This document shows, in pieces, positions 39,201 through 52,300 of a stretch of DNA of 64,000 nt. The stretch comes from Paragordius varius (Eukaryota > Nematomorpha), in the NCBI GenBank assembly GCA_964247055.1, contig OZ176050.1, forward strand, positions 13,702,001-13,766,000. Reading direction: 5' to 3'. A program made the translations under genes and the position numbers. Below the pieces are notes generated by a model. The model was not told where the DNA came from, searched no databases, and saw only the letters and a program-made list of their open reading frames with translations. How positions within the stretch are numbered: position 1 is the first letter of the stretch; the number at the start of each line of letters is the position of its first letter.

Positions 39201-42200
39201 TTTTTAACAAGCCTAATCAATTTACATTATCATTGATATATAGCTGTTTTGTATTTCTTTAATTTGTTAAAACGCCATTTCCAGAAACGTCCTTGTACCA
39301 CACTTTACATAAAATTAAGTATTTCTAAATAAATTTTCTTTTAGAGTAAGAGTTAAATTTTATAAAACTTCTTATCACAAGACTGAGATTGAGAAAATGA
39401 GTAGTTTTGGGATTTGTTTGTTCAGGCGATATCTAAACCCATCATAGTCTTAGAGTTCAACCCAGTGGTTCTCAACCTTTTTTTGTTCACGCCCTCCCCC
39501 TCTCCCCCAATTAAAATAAATTTATAATATTATAAAAATCATAATCAATGAAATCCTTGTATCTGCGATTGCTGAAATATTTTCATATGGGGACAAATAT
39601 TTATAAATTGCACCTGAAATCCTTATTAAATTACAATTTTTTTCTAGTGATATTTTATAATTGAATTCTCCAAATTTTTTGCCCCCTCCCCCCACCCCAG
39701 ATTTTTTTAAGCCCCCCTTTTGGAAATTACTGGTTTAAACCTTATACACTCTCTTAGTTAATAAATACGATAGAGTTAGATTTTAACTATAAAACATAAA
39801 TACCTATCTCTACAATTAGGTTATTATATCCATATTTATTATAACAAACATCAGATAATCATCAAAATCCGATGACAAATTATACGCCACAGCTCAATCA
39901 AACGACCAAATTTAGCAATAACAACAAAAAGGGTAAATGTGGCGGATCACATCACAATCTGTATGATAAAAAGATTAAATTTGATCCATATATGTCGACA
40001 CTGCCTATAAATACCTCCAATTCTCCGTCCTACGATAAGTTTCGATTCCCGCTTTGTTTGCAAAGTGCCGTGTCTACAAAAGAGCCCAAAACAGCTAAAA
40101 GATATAAATCCGTTTCCCCCAAACGAAACACAAATTTGCAAATCGAATACGATGATGATTATCTCATCAAAGTTCAAATGTTGCGAAAACATTTCCTTAA
40201 ACGACAACAATTAACTAATATGCGCACCAATCAAAATCAGAATTGGGTATGCAACAAACCCAATGATATGAATAATTCCAAGCAAAATGGAATAGGTAGT
40301 TTTTTAATTATTATACTAACATATATGTTTGATTAAAGTGTAGTCCACAAGGCGCAAATGTTGGAAATGAGATATTTTGTTAACACTTCGATTCAAATTG
40401 GGGTATCTAAATATCCCAGACTAAATTTGAGCCAGGATATTTAAAAAACTAATGAAGGAAAAGGTCCCAATTTAAATTTATGCTTCTATTCAATAAAAAT
40501 TTTATAAATATGCCAAAATATTTAAATAAAATTTTGTTTTGAAAAAAAAGTTCCATGTCAAACTACTTCGACGCCATTTTTATTTTATTTTGCAAATTCT
40601 CGTCTTCTTTTAATAAGGGTAAAATTAAAGCTAATTTTTTATTTATATTACATCTAACATTGCTAGAAATAAAAAAAGCGTTTATTATGTAATATTTTTT
40701 AATTTTACTATTCACATGTCACTTTGACTAAATTTTTACCTTTCTGTTTTAGCTTAAAATAGTAATATCAAGTATTTTTGAATAAAAATTTTTTATATTC
40801 GGTTTATGAATGTTATATAAGTGCAAATTTCCATGGTTTCAATTCCTTCCATATTTTTAAAAGATTTTAATTCTAAACAGGCCTGGGTATCCAATTACCC
40901 CAATTTGAATCGATGGACTAAAATTAATGTGTTGTATCTAAGTGTTAAAACTATATGAATTAGCAACGTTTAATAAATGCTCGGATAAAGTTAGCGCAAT
41001 ATATTATTAGTAAATGTATATTACTAGAAAGTTATTAATTATTGCCAAATAGCATATGCAGCAAAGAGAATTATTATTGGCTAATAATAATAAAAATAAC
41101 TAAAAGCCAATAATACTGCCCTTTGTTGGATATGCTATTTGGGAATATTTACTATCTTTCTAGCAATGTATACTTACTCATACTGTGTATTAGATCAGGG
41201 CTGCCCAATAAAATGGCTTCGTGGGCCGCATTTTCAAAAAACATGTCGGGCCACATTTCAAATATATATATGCGGGCATTGATAAATAATTTTAAATTTC
41301 ACACATAAGTCTATAAATGCAAACAAACACAATATAATATAACAAATTTTCTAGTTTTAGCCACTTATGAATTATTTTGAAATATTGCTGCTTAAGAAAT
41401 ATCAATTTTATTTTTGTGAGCATATTTTAGCAAATTTTCGGAGTTTCCATTTTTTCACAGGCCGCACGTGTGTGGGACACCCCTGTTATTAGATATAATA
41501 CTAAGGATATCAAATATTTTAATTAAAAAAGTTATACATTATTTACAATTTTCCTATTTTTTTCCAAAGTCGCGCATTTTTCATATTCTTTTAATAGGAT
41601 AGTGTCTTTAAAGCCGAAATCGCTTGACAAGACTTATAATATTTATTTATTTCAATAATAAATAATCAATTATATTGAATTATTTAAAATATATATTGGT
41701 AATTTGGCTGGAAATTACTCATTATTTATTCGCCGGTAAATATTATCCAGGTTTGTAATATTTGCGCTGTAAACATTACGAAACGGGTAATCAAATTTTG
41801 AGTTGTATTTTTGGCGACTTTGGAATCGGTAATTTATTTCAATGATACTGTTTAACATTTTAAAACTACCTTAGTAATTTGATTATGCAATCATATGAAT
41901 TTTAAAAATTATTTTTTAATGGAAAAATCCATATTTCAATGGCAAAATTTTTTGAACACTGGCATATTTAAACCGACCAGAAAAATTTAAAAGTCTATAT
42001 AGAAAAATTAAACATAATATGCTTCTAATTTGCGATTTATGTGTAAATAACCGAATTAGAGAAGCCAAACTAGCGAACTTTGATATATAGTTTGTGCAAA
42101 ACAACTATTAATGCTATATTTATGGATCTTCAATGTTAAGCCAAAATTTATGGTGATAAAGAAGAGCAGCTTGCCTAAAATATCTAATAATAGATATTCG

Positions 42201-45001
42201 AAAGGAAAGTTTGAGGTATGGTCTTAGGCTTAATCCTAACAAAACCAAAATATTATGTACAGGAAAAAAGCCTACAATTATAATAGAAGGAGTAGAAATA
42301 GAAATAGTTAAACAGTTAACGTTTTTGGGCGCAATAATTTCAGAGGATGGGTCTTCAACTCCTGACATCAGAAAGAGAATAGGATTGGGTAGAGAAGCGA
42401 TGACCAAATTAATAAAGATTTGGAAAAACAAAAGCGTAGGAGTTGAAACCAAAAAAAGATTACTCTACTGTTTCGTTCTCCCGGTCACCACATATGGATG
42501 TGAGAGTTGGACCCTCAAAAAAAGGGACAAGGAAAGGCTCATGGCTTTTGAAAGGAGCTGCTGGCGTAGGATGCTAGGATACACCTGGAAGGATAAAATT
42601 AAGAATGAAAGTCTAACTACAGAAATAAAACCTAAAACAAACATCATGGAGATAATTCTAAAAAGAAAGTTAACATATTTTGGTCATGTCATGCGATCGA
42701 ATTCTCTGGAGAAAGATACAATGTTTGGGAAGGTAGAAGGGCAAAGGAAACGAGGCCGACCACCGATGAGGTGGTTGGATATGATAAAAGAAGAGACCAA
42801 AATGACACTGAAAGAGCTCAATATAGCGGTTAAAGATAGAAAAAAATGGAAAGAAATAGTTAAAACTATATCCAAAAAGTCGTTTACGACTTAGGAAAAA
42901 CCAACCAACCAGATACAAGAAGTCTTAACATATATTTTAATTAAATAAAATACTTTAGCTAAGTGTGTTTCTTCTGATATTTGCTTAAAAATTTTAAATA
43001 TCTGATAAACACTAATATATTTGTGGCTGGCTTAAAGTGTCTTATTTATTGCGATTATAAATAAATACCACAATTATTAGTAATTTTTTTATTTATTTTA
43101 TAAAAACGTGGCATAGATGACGACATGCACAATCCAAGTCAACTGCAAATAAACCAAAAATCCTCGAAAATGCTCAAAAGTGCATTTAAATCTTCAGTAT
43201 CTACCACGTCTTATTCATCAACTACCATTTTAAAGTCGTCCACAGATAGTCAGGAATCAGCAAAATCTGCCCACAGGTAATACAAATTAAAATTTTACAG
43301 AAAACATATATACCATTTACAGTTCAAATTTACCCTTGAACAGTTCAATTTCACCCTAAAAAACAATTATGTCTATTCGACTAATATAACTCATCACTAA
43401 TATTAAACATATCTTTATGGCATAGTTTTTTATTTTTTTCAGTATTATTTTAATATTAAGCAAAATTTTAATTTTTAAAAATATATCAATATAGGTAATT
43501 TATAATTTTAAAAAATACATAATTTATTTAAGGTTGAATTGTTCAAAGGTGAATTTATGTTCTTCAAATGTGATTTTGAATTGTTCAAGGGTAAATTTGA
43601 ATTGTAAATTGTATAAAAAACTTGTATTTTTGTCAAAATGTATCTTCTAATTTTTGATTGAATTTATATGGGAAAAATTAAAAAAAGGTATGTTGTACAT
43701 ATGTTTTTACCTTTTGTCCAAATAACATTAATTTTTATTACAATAAAAATTAAAATTATACGGACAAAATCTAAAAATATAAAGACATTTTTTTTCAAAA
43801 GACAATCAATGACATATTTTACGATTATTAGATGCTTTTAATAGGATAAATTAAGCTTTAAAAAAGTATGGTTGTCTTTTAAAAAATTGTCTTTTGGATT
43901 ATTGCGTTTTGTCAGAATATATTAATCTTTATTATGTTTAAATTAGACGAGCAAATCGAGTGTTTTCCTATTTATGTTAAAATATATGGGTTGAATATAA
44001 ATAAATTTTTTCATTATATAATTTACAGGCGCAAACAGCAACCCCCGTTTCAAAATCAAAAAATATCGTTCGACCTATCAACTACGAATGACACCTCAAG
44101 CATTGCCGATAGTTTAAACAATCCACCCGACAAACATAAAATGGATAATCCAACCACATCTAAAACATTTAAAAAAGGTTTGTGTTCGATAAAAATATTG
44201 GATCCTTTTAGACATCATTTCTATATTTTACCGTTTTTATAGCGTATATTAATACTCTTTTAAATATATAGAAAATAATGTTGAAACCAAAAAACGAACA
44301 CTGAGTCGACGCGACATTCTCATCAAAAAAGTGTCAAAAAATGTTTCTTTCATTGCGAATCACATTCGGGAGGAAGACGAAGGGGCTATGGTAATTTTAC
44401 TATAATATATATCATTTACAATTCAAATTCACCCTTGAACAATTCAAATGCACCCTAAAAATAAATTAAGTGTTTTCGGGCTAGTATAACTTAACATTGA
44501 TATGAAATAAATGTTTACTACAAAGTTTATTATTTTTTCAGCAGTATATTAATTTTGAACAGAGTTTTATATTTAAAAAATATTAACAAAATAAAGTTAA
44601 TTTTTTAATTTTAAAAAACACATTATTTATTTTAGGATGAATTTCAATTGTTTGAGGGTAAATTTGAGGATGAATAAGAATTGTTTAAAGGTGAATTTGA
44701 ATTGTGTGAGGGTGAATTTGAATGTAAATGGTATATGTTTTCAAACTGTCCGTAAAATTATTTTTATTGTCACCATTACATGGTATCAGGTCACTTTAAT
44801 ATGCTAAACACATTTTTTATATTACAGAAAAGGGAAGATTGGAAGTATATAGCCATAGTGATAGATCGCATTCTCCTTTACATTTTTGTGTTTGTAAGTT
44901 TAGCCGGAACATTAGGAATCATTATTAGTGCACCGCACATCTTCGAAAAGGTTGATCAGCAAGCACGAATCGAATACTTGACTGGAAAACAGTCAGAATA
45001 A
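30482..45001 (+). CDS. Nicotinic acetylcholine receptor subunit, beta1-like, with a very long M3-M4 loop (11 exons, about 897 aa)
   Basis: Exons: 30482-30617, 32108-32238, 32890-32934, 36580-36689, 37116-37406, 37690-38627, 39855-40295, 43117-43276, 44029-44177, 44272-44390, 44828-45001. All are GT-AG and in frame. Exon 1 gives a signal peptide. The extracellular domain has EERLVKDLF, TNVWLRL, WYDYQLIWDP, the 15-residue Cys-loop segment CIMDVRYFPFDEQHC and WTFNG. M1-M3 follow in exon 6 (RRKTLFYTVNLLAPC, KILPPTS, KYLLFTF); M4 is in the last exon (DWKYIAIVIDRILLY). Loop C has no adjacent cysteine pair, so this is a non-alpha subunit of a pentameric acetylcholine-gated cation channel of the neuronal or muscle membrane. 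Motifs VNWNFR and KFGSWTFNG resemble arthropod beta1. Those subunits are about 500 residues; here the cytoplasmic loop spans five exons and adds nearly 400. Exon 6 must leave by the donor at 38628, before the in-frame stop at 38656. AATAAA is at 45024. Confidence 0.9.
30689..30967. mobile_element. MITE-2 copy
   Basis: TATACCATTAAGCAATTCAAA on the left and AATTTGAAGTGTAAATGGCA on the right. It lies in nicotinic receptor intron 1. Confidence 0.78.
31265..31294. repeat. (TA)n microsatellite
   Basis: About 15 TA units in nicotinic receptor intron 1. Similar runs occur at 32799-32824 and 33184-33211. Confidence 0.9.
33402..33724. mobile_element. MITE-2 copy
   Basis: TATATACCATTAATTCAAAT followed by three ACAATTTAAATTCACCC-type units. 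The right end is GAACTGTAAATGGTATA. It lies in a receptor intron. Confidence 0.78.
33986..35571. mobile_element. Non-coding element with TGACCAGATA ends
   Basis: Inverted ends GTGACCAGATA and TATCTGGTCAC are flanked by TTGTAAAAT on both sides. The left subterminal tract repeats CAGTACAGTACTG and CTGTACTGCGC. A SINE is nested at 34603-34797. The right half (about 34850-35470) resembles 57880-58480. No coding is visible. It lies in the receptor intron 32935-36579. Confidence 0.55.
34603..34797 (-). mobile_element. tRNA-derived SINE, copy 2
   Basis: Same structure as 37438-37627 with a degraded B box. It sits inside the larger element 33986-35571, in a receptor intron. Confidence 0.72.
35850..36345. 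repeat. Dispersed inverted-repeat element 5, copy 1
   Basis: Ends contain GATACAACACATTCATTTCA (left) and CCCAGTTTGAATCGAAGTGTT (right), with an inner block AAAATGGCGTCGAAGCAGTTTGA. Four copies are in the window. It is non-coding and lies in a receptor intron. Confidence 0.66.
37438..37627 (-). mobile_element. tRNA-derived SINE, copy 1
   Basis: Read on the minus strand, the head looks like a tRNA: an A-box-like TGGTATAATAGGTAGGG and a B box AGTTCGAACCC about 30 bases on. A body and a tail ending near TACAGTTTAGAGTCTC follow. It fills about two thirds of the short receptor intron 37407-37689. Confidence 0.75.
39463..39733. mobile_element. Short hAT-type element, diverged
   Basis: Begins CAGTGGTTCTCAACC and ends with the reverse complement of CAGTAATTTCC. 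The interior is C-rich with runs of CCCCC. The flanking 8-mers (GTTCAACC and GTTTAAAC) match at six of eight positions, so the insertion is old. It lies in a nicotinic receptor intron. Confidence 0.6.
40376..40952. repeat. Dispersed inverted-repeat element 5, copy 2
   Basis: Starts AACACTTCGATTCAAATTGG and ends CAATTTGAATCGATGGA followed by GTGTTGTATC. Inner AACTACTTCGACGCCATTTTT is the inverse of the block in copy 1. It lies in a receptor intron. Confidence 0.68.
41008..41189. mobile_element. MITE-4 copy
   Basis: Same family as 1453-1641: ATTGCCAAATAGCATATG on the left arm, GCTATTTGG and TACTCATACTGT on the right. It directly abuts the hAT element at 41196, in a receptor intron. Confidence 0.75.
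41196..41486. mobile_element. Short non-autonomous hAT-type element
   Basis: A 291-base element starting CAGGGCTGCCCAA. Its other end is the reverse complement of CAGGGGTGTCCCA. It is flanked by the exact 8-base duplication TATTAGAT (41188-41195 and 41487-41494). It is non-coding and sits in a nicotinic receptor intron. Confidence 0.82.
42190..42897 (+). mobile_element. LINE 3' end with an open reverse-transcriptase C-terminal frame
   Basis: A 227-codon open frame (42211-42894) covers the thumb and C-terminal region of a non-LTR reverse transcriptase: LNPNKTKILCTG, TFLGAIISEDG, TTYGCESWTL, RKLTYFGHVMR and KRGRPPMRWLDMI. The catalytic palm (FADD) is absent, so the copy is 5'-truncated. The frame is uninterrupted, so the insertion is fairly young. 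It is a transposon, not a host gene, and lies in the nicotinic receptor intron 40296-43116. It resembles the RT domains of the RTE/Jockey-like group; the clade is not certain. Confidence 0.82.
43307..43614. mobile_element. MITE-2 copy
   Basis: TATACCATTTACAGTTCAAAT on the left and GAATTGTAAATTGTATA on the right. It begins 30 bases after the receptor exon ending at 43276. Confidence 0.78.
43738..43936. mobile_element. MITE-1 copy, short
   Basis: TTACAATAAAAATTAAAATT and TACGGACAAAATC on the left, GCGTTTTGTCAGAATA on the right. It lies in a receptor intron. Confidence 0.66.
44402..44738. mobile_element. MITE-2 copy
   Basis: ATATATCATTTACAATTCAAA on the left, then three inverted units and TGTAAATGGTATA on the right. 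It fills most of the receptor intron before the M4 exon. Confidence 0.78.
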
Positions 45002-45802
45002 AAATTTTGTATTGCGTTGAAAAAATAAACACTCAATCAACTGCCCAATCATTGCCAAACATTATCTACTTGCATTTATATAAAAACATATTTATAACCA
45101 ATCAAACAATAAATAATTTTACCAAAAAATTCCTATATATTTGTGTATTTATAATAGTTTGCGAAATTTAGAGTCATAAACATAGATTCTAATTTCAGTA
45201 TTGGATACAATTCATGACCAGTCAAAATCTAAGGTCTCGTAAAAAAATACAGAAAATAACTTAAAAACTTAATATTAACTGTCAACTGTCCATAAATATA
45301 TTAATAATTATTGTGAAAAACTTTGTAACTTCATAGGAAATTAAAAATAAATTTTATGCTTGCGTTTTAATGTCGATATTTATAAGGTAATTCGACTAAA
45401 ATGCAAAAACAAATTTAGCTTATGCAAATCAAAACTATAATATTTTAAAAAACTAGGCTATTCTTTTGAAATATAACGTTATTTATTTGTTATCTGCGAT
45501 GGAGTAATATATGCTATTTTTTTATAATAAAATTTCATAACTATATTATAATTTATGAACGTTTAAATAATTTAATTTAAATATTTTAATATTTCCATAT
45601 ATCAGACGACTTTACTCCATCTTAGGTAACGAACAAATTAATGACATGTCTTATTATTTAAAAATATTTGAAATCTTTCAATTTTTAAGTAACGGGGTCC
45701 TATTTATCATTTTCAACAGTTTAAAAAGTTAATATCTATTATTAAATTATCATCGACCGTTTGCAAATTTCGAAGGTAGCATTTTTAATTAACGAAATAC
45801 AG

Positions 45803-45985
45803 TACAAGTAAGTATAAATTGCTAGAGAGTTAATAATACCAAATAGCATATACAACAAAGGGCAGTATTATTGGCTTATAGTTATTTTTTTCACTTTTTA
45901 ATATTATTAGTCAATAATAATTCTCTTTGCTTCAAATACTATTTGGCATGACTTTCTAGCAATATATACTTATTCATACTGTATA
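45803..45985. mobile_element. MITE-4 copy
   Basis: Ends TACAGTACAAGTAAGTATA and CTTATTCATACTGTA, with the inner GGGCAGTATTATTGGCTTAT shared with the other copies. It adjoins a MITE-1 at 45983. Confidence 0.78.
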
Positions 45986-46237
45986 TACAGTAAAAAATGA
46001 AATTATACGGACAAAATGTAAAAATATAAAGACAAATATTTTTTTCTAAAAGACAACCAGACTTTTCAAAACCTTAATTTTTTCTGAATTTCACACTTTG
46101 CCATTTAAAACAATGATTTACACTTGTATTAATATAAATCTAGATTTAAAAAGTATGGTTGTCTTTTAAAAAAAATATTTGTCTTTATATTTTTACATTT
46201 TGTCCGTATTTCAATTTTTACTATATTGAATTTACAT
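45983..46237. mobile_element. MITE-1 copy
   Basis: TACAGTAAAAAATGAAATTA and CGGACAAAATG on the left, ACATTTTGTCCGTATTTCAA on the right. It is upstream of gene C exon 1. Confidence 0.78.
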
Positions 46238-46372
46238 ATGTATAATTAATGAACCTTAATTTTAATTTTTTTTATTTATTAAAAAACATTTAATAATTGC
46301 TTACTTGGCAAAGATATCAATTAACCTTTTTACTTTTATACAATAAATATTCTAATATATAATATTCTTTAA

Positions 46373-49300
46373 ATGTGGCTCTATGTTTTTCAAATTTGGT
46401 TTCTATTTCTTAAAATCAAGTTTGTTGATTCTCTTTCATCCCTACCAGGTTCGTTTTTAATAAAATAATTCGTCTTGACTAATTATAGTCGACCAATCAA
46501 AGAAATTTTTTATATAAAGTTATTATTTAAATTAAATATGGATGTCTTAAGCAAATGAGTTTTATAATCCAAGTAAATTTGAATTTCAAAGTTTAAGGTG
46601 CTGAGAAATTGGGCCAAATATTTGATTTATGCCCTCTATGGCAGAAAAATGCAACTGAATTCTGACGTTGTTCTCAGATTTTAAGCATTTTAAATAACTT
46701 TTTTCCAATTAAAAAAATGGGAAACTAGTTGTATAATCAATTACTTTGCTAAAATCTTTGTGGAAAAATTTTTCAAAATATATACCATTTATAGTTTAAA
46801 CCAGTGGTACTCACCAAAAAAAATTTGAGGGGCCAAATAAAATATATTTTTTTTCGAGGGCCATGAACTTATAATGGCATATATTCCATAGCTATTTGAC
46901 ACATATGCACATATTTATACCCTAAATCAGCACAAAGAATTTTTTGCGTAACGCATGTGAATCCAGCTAAAATTCGGATTGCACCATTTAAATTAAATTA
47001 AAATATTGATAACAACATTTATTTTGATATTAATCAATAATTTTTGACGAATTTGGTTTTGCCTCATGACAGGCCAATCATAGGTCGTCTATGATTATTG
47101 GTTAAGCGATTTTTGAATGTAGTCTACATACTTCATTTTTGAATATGCCGTCTCACACGTGTAAGAGGGGAAATCAGTTAGGATAATTTGAGCACATTTT
47201 TTATATTTTCATATTTATTTGGCACATTGCCCTACGATCTTTGAATATAGCCCCAAATTGGAATTTTTAAAATTTCAATGATATAGGCCTGATCAAAACC
47301 GAAATTATCAATGCTTAATATTGGATGCCATGTATTTTCAACGTGTTTTAAGCAATTTATGATATTCTTAATTCTTGAAATCTGAATTTCATCCCAATTG
47401 ATATAAATATTAAATGATTGTCTATTATTGAAATAATCATTGCGGTAAATTCCATATTTTCTTCATAAATCGTTTTAAGTGTTGGAAAATATAGGAGTGG
47501 TTTAATTATAATATCTTGTTTATATATTATTAATTTTTCTTCAAAAGCAAATATATGATTGGCGAATTGGGTTACTATTTTGTTCCTGGAAGACTTGGAT
47601 TAAAATTACTAAGATTAGAAGTAATGTCGCAAAGGTAGGCTAATAAAACCCACCATTTGTCACTATTAATTTCCTCGTCAAACTTTCTGTTATCTTATAT
47701 AAATAATATAATTTCATGTCTTAAAACAAAAAATATATTTAATACTTTGCTAAAACTTAGCCATCTCATAGCGGTGTACAAAAGAAGATCATCAAACTCA
47801 CTGTGGATATCTTTCATAAGGTTTTTGAAATTACGGCGGTTAAATTCCACGGATTCACTATATTTAAATTAGCGCAACCATTTATTAGACATTCTCTTAT
47901 TAGTTGGAAATCAGTAAACGTTTAATATTTTTTTCCTAAAATAGAGCGAATTTCATACGAAGCTAATGTTATATCTTTTTCCTAGAAAGCTATGGACATA
48001 ATAGATTTTTTTTGGTATAATTCCTTAATCTTTATATGTTTCATGATTTTCTGGCTATTTATGAAAATGATGTATTGTAAATCTTTCAATTTTGTATTTT
48101 TTTATAATTATGTTGTCCTTACATATAAGGCAGATAACAACATTTTTATTTTAAACGACAAAGAATTTTTCTTCCCATTCTTTTTCAAAAGAGCGATTTT
48201 CATCGGATAATTTACGTTTTTAGCATTAGATGTCATCCTTTAAATTTAAGTTTAAATATTAACTATTTTTCAAAAAATAGGAATATAATTTGAATAATGC
48301 TATAAAAAACAGATCGAAATATGATGTTAATTTGAAAAATATTTTATGGGAATGAGTTTGAAAAATTATGCAGGATAGCAATGAAAAAAATATATAAATG
48401 CAAGTTTGGGTGAAAGGCATGCTTAAATACAAAAAAGGATTGCAATAAAAATTTCAAATTATAAAAGAAAATAGAATATCGAAACATAAACAACGTGCGC
48501 CAAAATTTTGAAATCATTTTAATGTAGGGAAATTTTATTTTAAATGGGTTAAAAATAAAAATACCGAAATTAAATCTAAGGAAAATGAATTAAATTAAGC
48601 GAAAATTCGGTTATGTGTATTTTAGAAATTCATCATAAAAAAATAATATAAATATCAATATGAACATAGGGCAGTTTCAAAGCACTCCTAGGGCCGCGGT
48701 TTGAGTGCCACTGGTTTAAACACTCTCGAACAATTTAATTTTACCCTAAAATAAATTATGTGTTTTTTAAGATTAAAAATTGACTTTATTTTATAATATT
48801 TTTTAAATATGAAATTCTGTTAAAAATTAATATATTGCTGAAAAAATAAACTATGTCGTAAAAATATGTTTCATATTAATGATGATTTATATTATCCCGA
48901 AAACATGAATTTAAATTGTTCAAGGGTGAATTTTTAAATTGTTCAAGGGTAAATTTGAATTGTAAATGGTACATTATCAAATATATTTATAGCTATGTAA
49001 TATTATTTTTATACTTGCGGTTCTAAGGTCGCATTTTTTAAACTCTGCTAAAATGGGCGAAACTGCGCTAAATATAGTCACATTCTAAAATTAAAAAATA
49101 TGGCACATTTAAACCTTATTAAACCGGATTAAACTGTAAGATTTTATAAATACTAATAAAATGTAATTATTATGTGATACCTAAGATTTATTGATAATAG
49201 CTTCCTATTCTACATACAAATTTTTATACAAATTTTATTTTATAGTTTTGTGTAATTACACCCGTACTATAAAACCCGAAGATATCCTAAGGTAATATAG

Positions 49301-52300
49301 ATATATAAATATATATATAGATACATTTTTTGCCTAAATATAAAGCGATAAAAATATGCATCTAAATTAAAATGCGAAAATAATAGACCTTCTGGAGGCT
49401 TAGATTCAAACCTACGTATATTAACGGAGAATGGATATTTAATGTGGATCATCGATGCTAATTTTGTTCCCTATGACAATTCCACCCGCAATCTTGATTT
49501 GGTTGTTAAAAGCGACGCTTTATCCCTAAAAGAATATTTCATACATCAATACAATCCAGAGGTAAATTGATTACATTACTGTAGACATCATCTCATTATT
49601 ATAGAAAAACCACTTTTTGTAACAGTTGTATATTTATATTTTACCTAAAAATTTAAAATTAATTGAAATTATGCGGACAAAATTTAAAAATATAAAGACA
49701 AATGTTTTTTTCTAAAAGACAACCATACTTGTTTAAACTATTTAAAAAGGTAGCTCATTGTTTAAAATTGCAAATTATAAAATTGTATGTTGGTTACACA
49801 ATCAGTTATACATTTTACGTAATAATATATCTATTGAACAAAAATTAAGGTTTATAAAAGTATATAGTTGTCTTATAGAACAAAATTGTCTTTATATTTT
49901 AACCTTTGTCCGTTCAATTTAAGTTTTTACTGTAATATTAATTGAAGTTTTAAATTATTACAAGCTGCTTAGAAGTTGGGAAAATAGGTGCTTATTACTA
50001 AAAAAATATTTACTAAACTATGTAAAAATGGAAAATAAATAATAAATATTAATTTTTCTAAAGACCCTTATAAAGGCTCGGTATATAAGGGGCCGTCTAT
50101 TATTTAAATATACATATATATATATATATATATATACTAGCGTAAATTTCGTGCTGCTACGCAGCCCGAGGAAGTCCTTCGGACTTCTGGGGGGGTTTCG
50201 AAGTTTGGATTTGAATGGGTCTACCGGTTTTCCGGTACCAGATCACAAAGTTACATGAGGAATCGGTTTTTAACGGGTAGCACCTTACCCAGCAGCTATC
50301 ATCAAAGAAACGACTGACTAAAATTTTTGCCTTTTAACAGGGAATACGTGGAATCCATATTGAATTTTTACGGTCTCCTACCTAGGGCGAAAAATAGATT
50401 TAAAAAATTATTTTTGTGGACTTTGTTTTTTGAAAAAAATGGCATTTTACGGGAGGAGCGGGTAAAAAGAGGGCCTAAATCAAAAAAGTGACTCGAGTAT
50501 GTTCGGCGCAATCGAAAATGAGTAAACAAAAATCATATTTGAAATAGAATGGACCAACACGTTCTCCAGAAAATTGTCTCAAAGACACGATTTTTGTGGA
50601 CTTCTGTTTTCAAAAAAAACCGTTTTTCACACGGGGTGGGCCCGAACTGGGGGCCTATTTCAAAAAAAGGGCGAAGTTATTGTCGGGGCATTCATTAATG
50701 ATTATATTTTTTCGAAGTTTGGATTTGAATGGGTCTATCGGTTTTCCTGTACCAGATCACAAAGCCAGCATTTTCCATTTTTATAAATATATAGATATCC
50801 ATCGTTTAAAACTTGTTGCAATCATACTAATAAACTATGATAAAGATATAGTTTTAATAACAATTTTTATAGTATCCCAAAATTTTTATAGTTATTAACC
50901 AAATTAGGAACAATATAATAAGATATACAAGTCATGAGTTAGGTTATTGAAACCGATATAATTACTGGGTTAATTGGTAAGAAAATTTTTTCAGATATTT
51001 TAAAGGTTTTTTATATTCTTTAGATTTTATATAATCTACAATTTAATTTTTTAGTTTATCATAGAAATATATCCAGCCATACAAAAATTATATATGTTGT
51101 GTGGAACAAATACCAATTCTGTCGTAGACCCATTTATGAATCATGAAAATTCAACATGTGTTTTAATCAAATCCAGATATCATGTTCTCGTCGAAGATCC
51201 CATCAGAGTTTAAATTAAAAATATATTATAAAGACAAATCTTTTTTTTTCAAAAGACCGCTGTACTTTTTTAAAGATTATTTTTCTCTATAAAACTCATT
51301 GTTTTAACTTGTAAAATATGAAACAGAGATTAATTTAACAAGCTATTATATATTTTACAATGGTAATTAATTGATTTAGAAAGCAAAAAATAAGGTTTAA
51401 TAACGTATGGTTGGTTGTCTTTGAAATTTTTTTTATGTTTTTTACGTTTTGTCTAAATAATTTCAATTAAAATTAAAAATAAATCCTTGGATGTGAAATT
51501 TTGTAAGAAATAATTTTAAATTCCTCGCTCAGAATTTTTGGATAACACAAATATTAAAATCCATTTTTTGAAGTTTAATACATAAAATCGTTCAGCTTTA
51601 TAAAGGTAAACACAGATGTATATAAAAGTTAACCTAAGCTCGATCGCATTCTTACACAACTTATTTTATTGTTTTAGGAACACTGTAGGAAAAATATATT
51701 ATTATGATAGTAGCAACTGAAAATATTTCACAATTAAAATAGAATTTTAAAGAAACCGTTTTCCAGTAAAGAAAACATCTTTTTAACCACACGCAACATT
51801 TTTTCGATCATACGGAACTTTTTAAGCACACTCAACATTTTTCAAACACAACTTTTTTTCAAGCAAAGACAATTAAAAGTCGTTTGGTTGAAAAAATGTT
51901 GCTTTTGACTGAAAAATGGTATAATATTTATAAAAAACCAAAATTAATTTAAATTACATATCTATTATTTATTGTATTGTTATTATCACAAGTTAAGAAT
52001 CAGTCAATACCACGGTAAGATGTTTTGCATGTATGAAATATATTCGAAATTTGCCATAAAATCAAAACCTTGGATATTTCCCTTCAGGTATATAACTAGA
52101 GTTGTGGTCCAAGATGTGAATCCCTTCATAACTCAACTCCCTAACATCAAAGCTAAATTATTTGATTGCGTTAGAATGTATCAAAGTATACCATATTTCA
52201 TAAGTAGTTTAAATTTTTTGATGTTATTACTGTTTTTATATATATATATATCCACAGGATATCAAGTGCCTACAAAAATGCGCTATAAACTGTTTTATGA

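Noticed and set aside
42120-42918. Several minus-strand frames at the LINE copy.
   Set aside because: They are shadows of the plus-strand reverse-transcriptase frame and have no features of their own.
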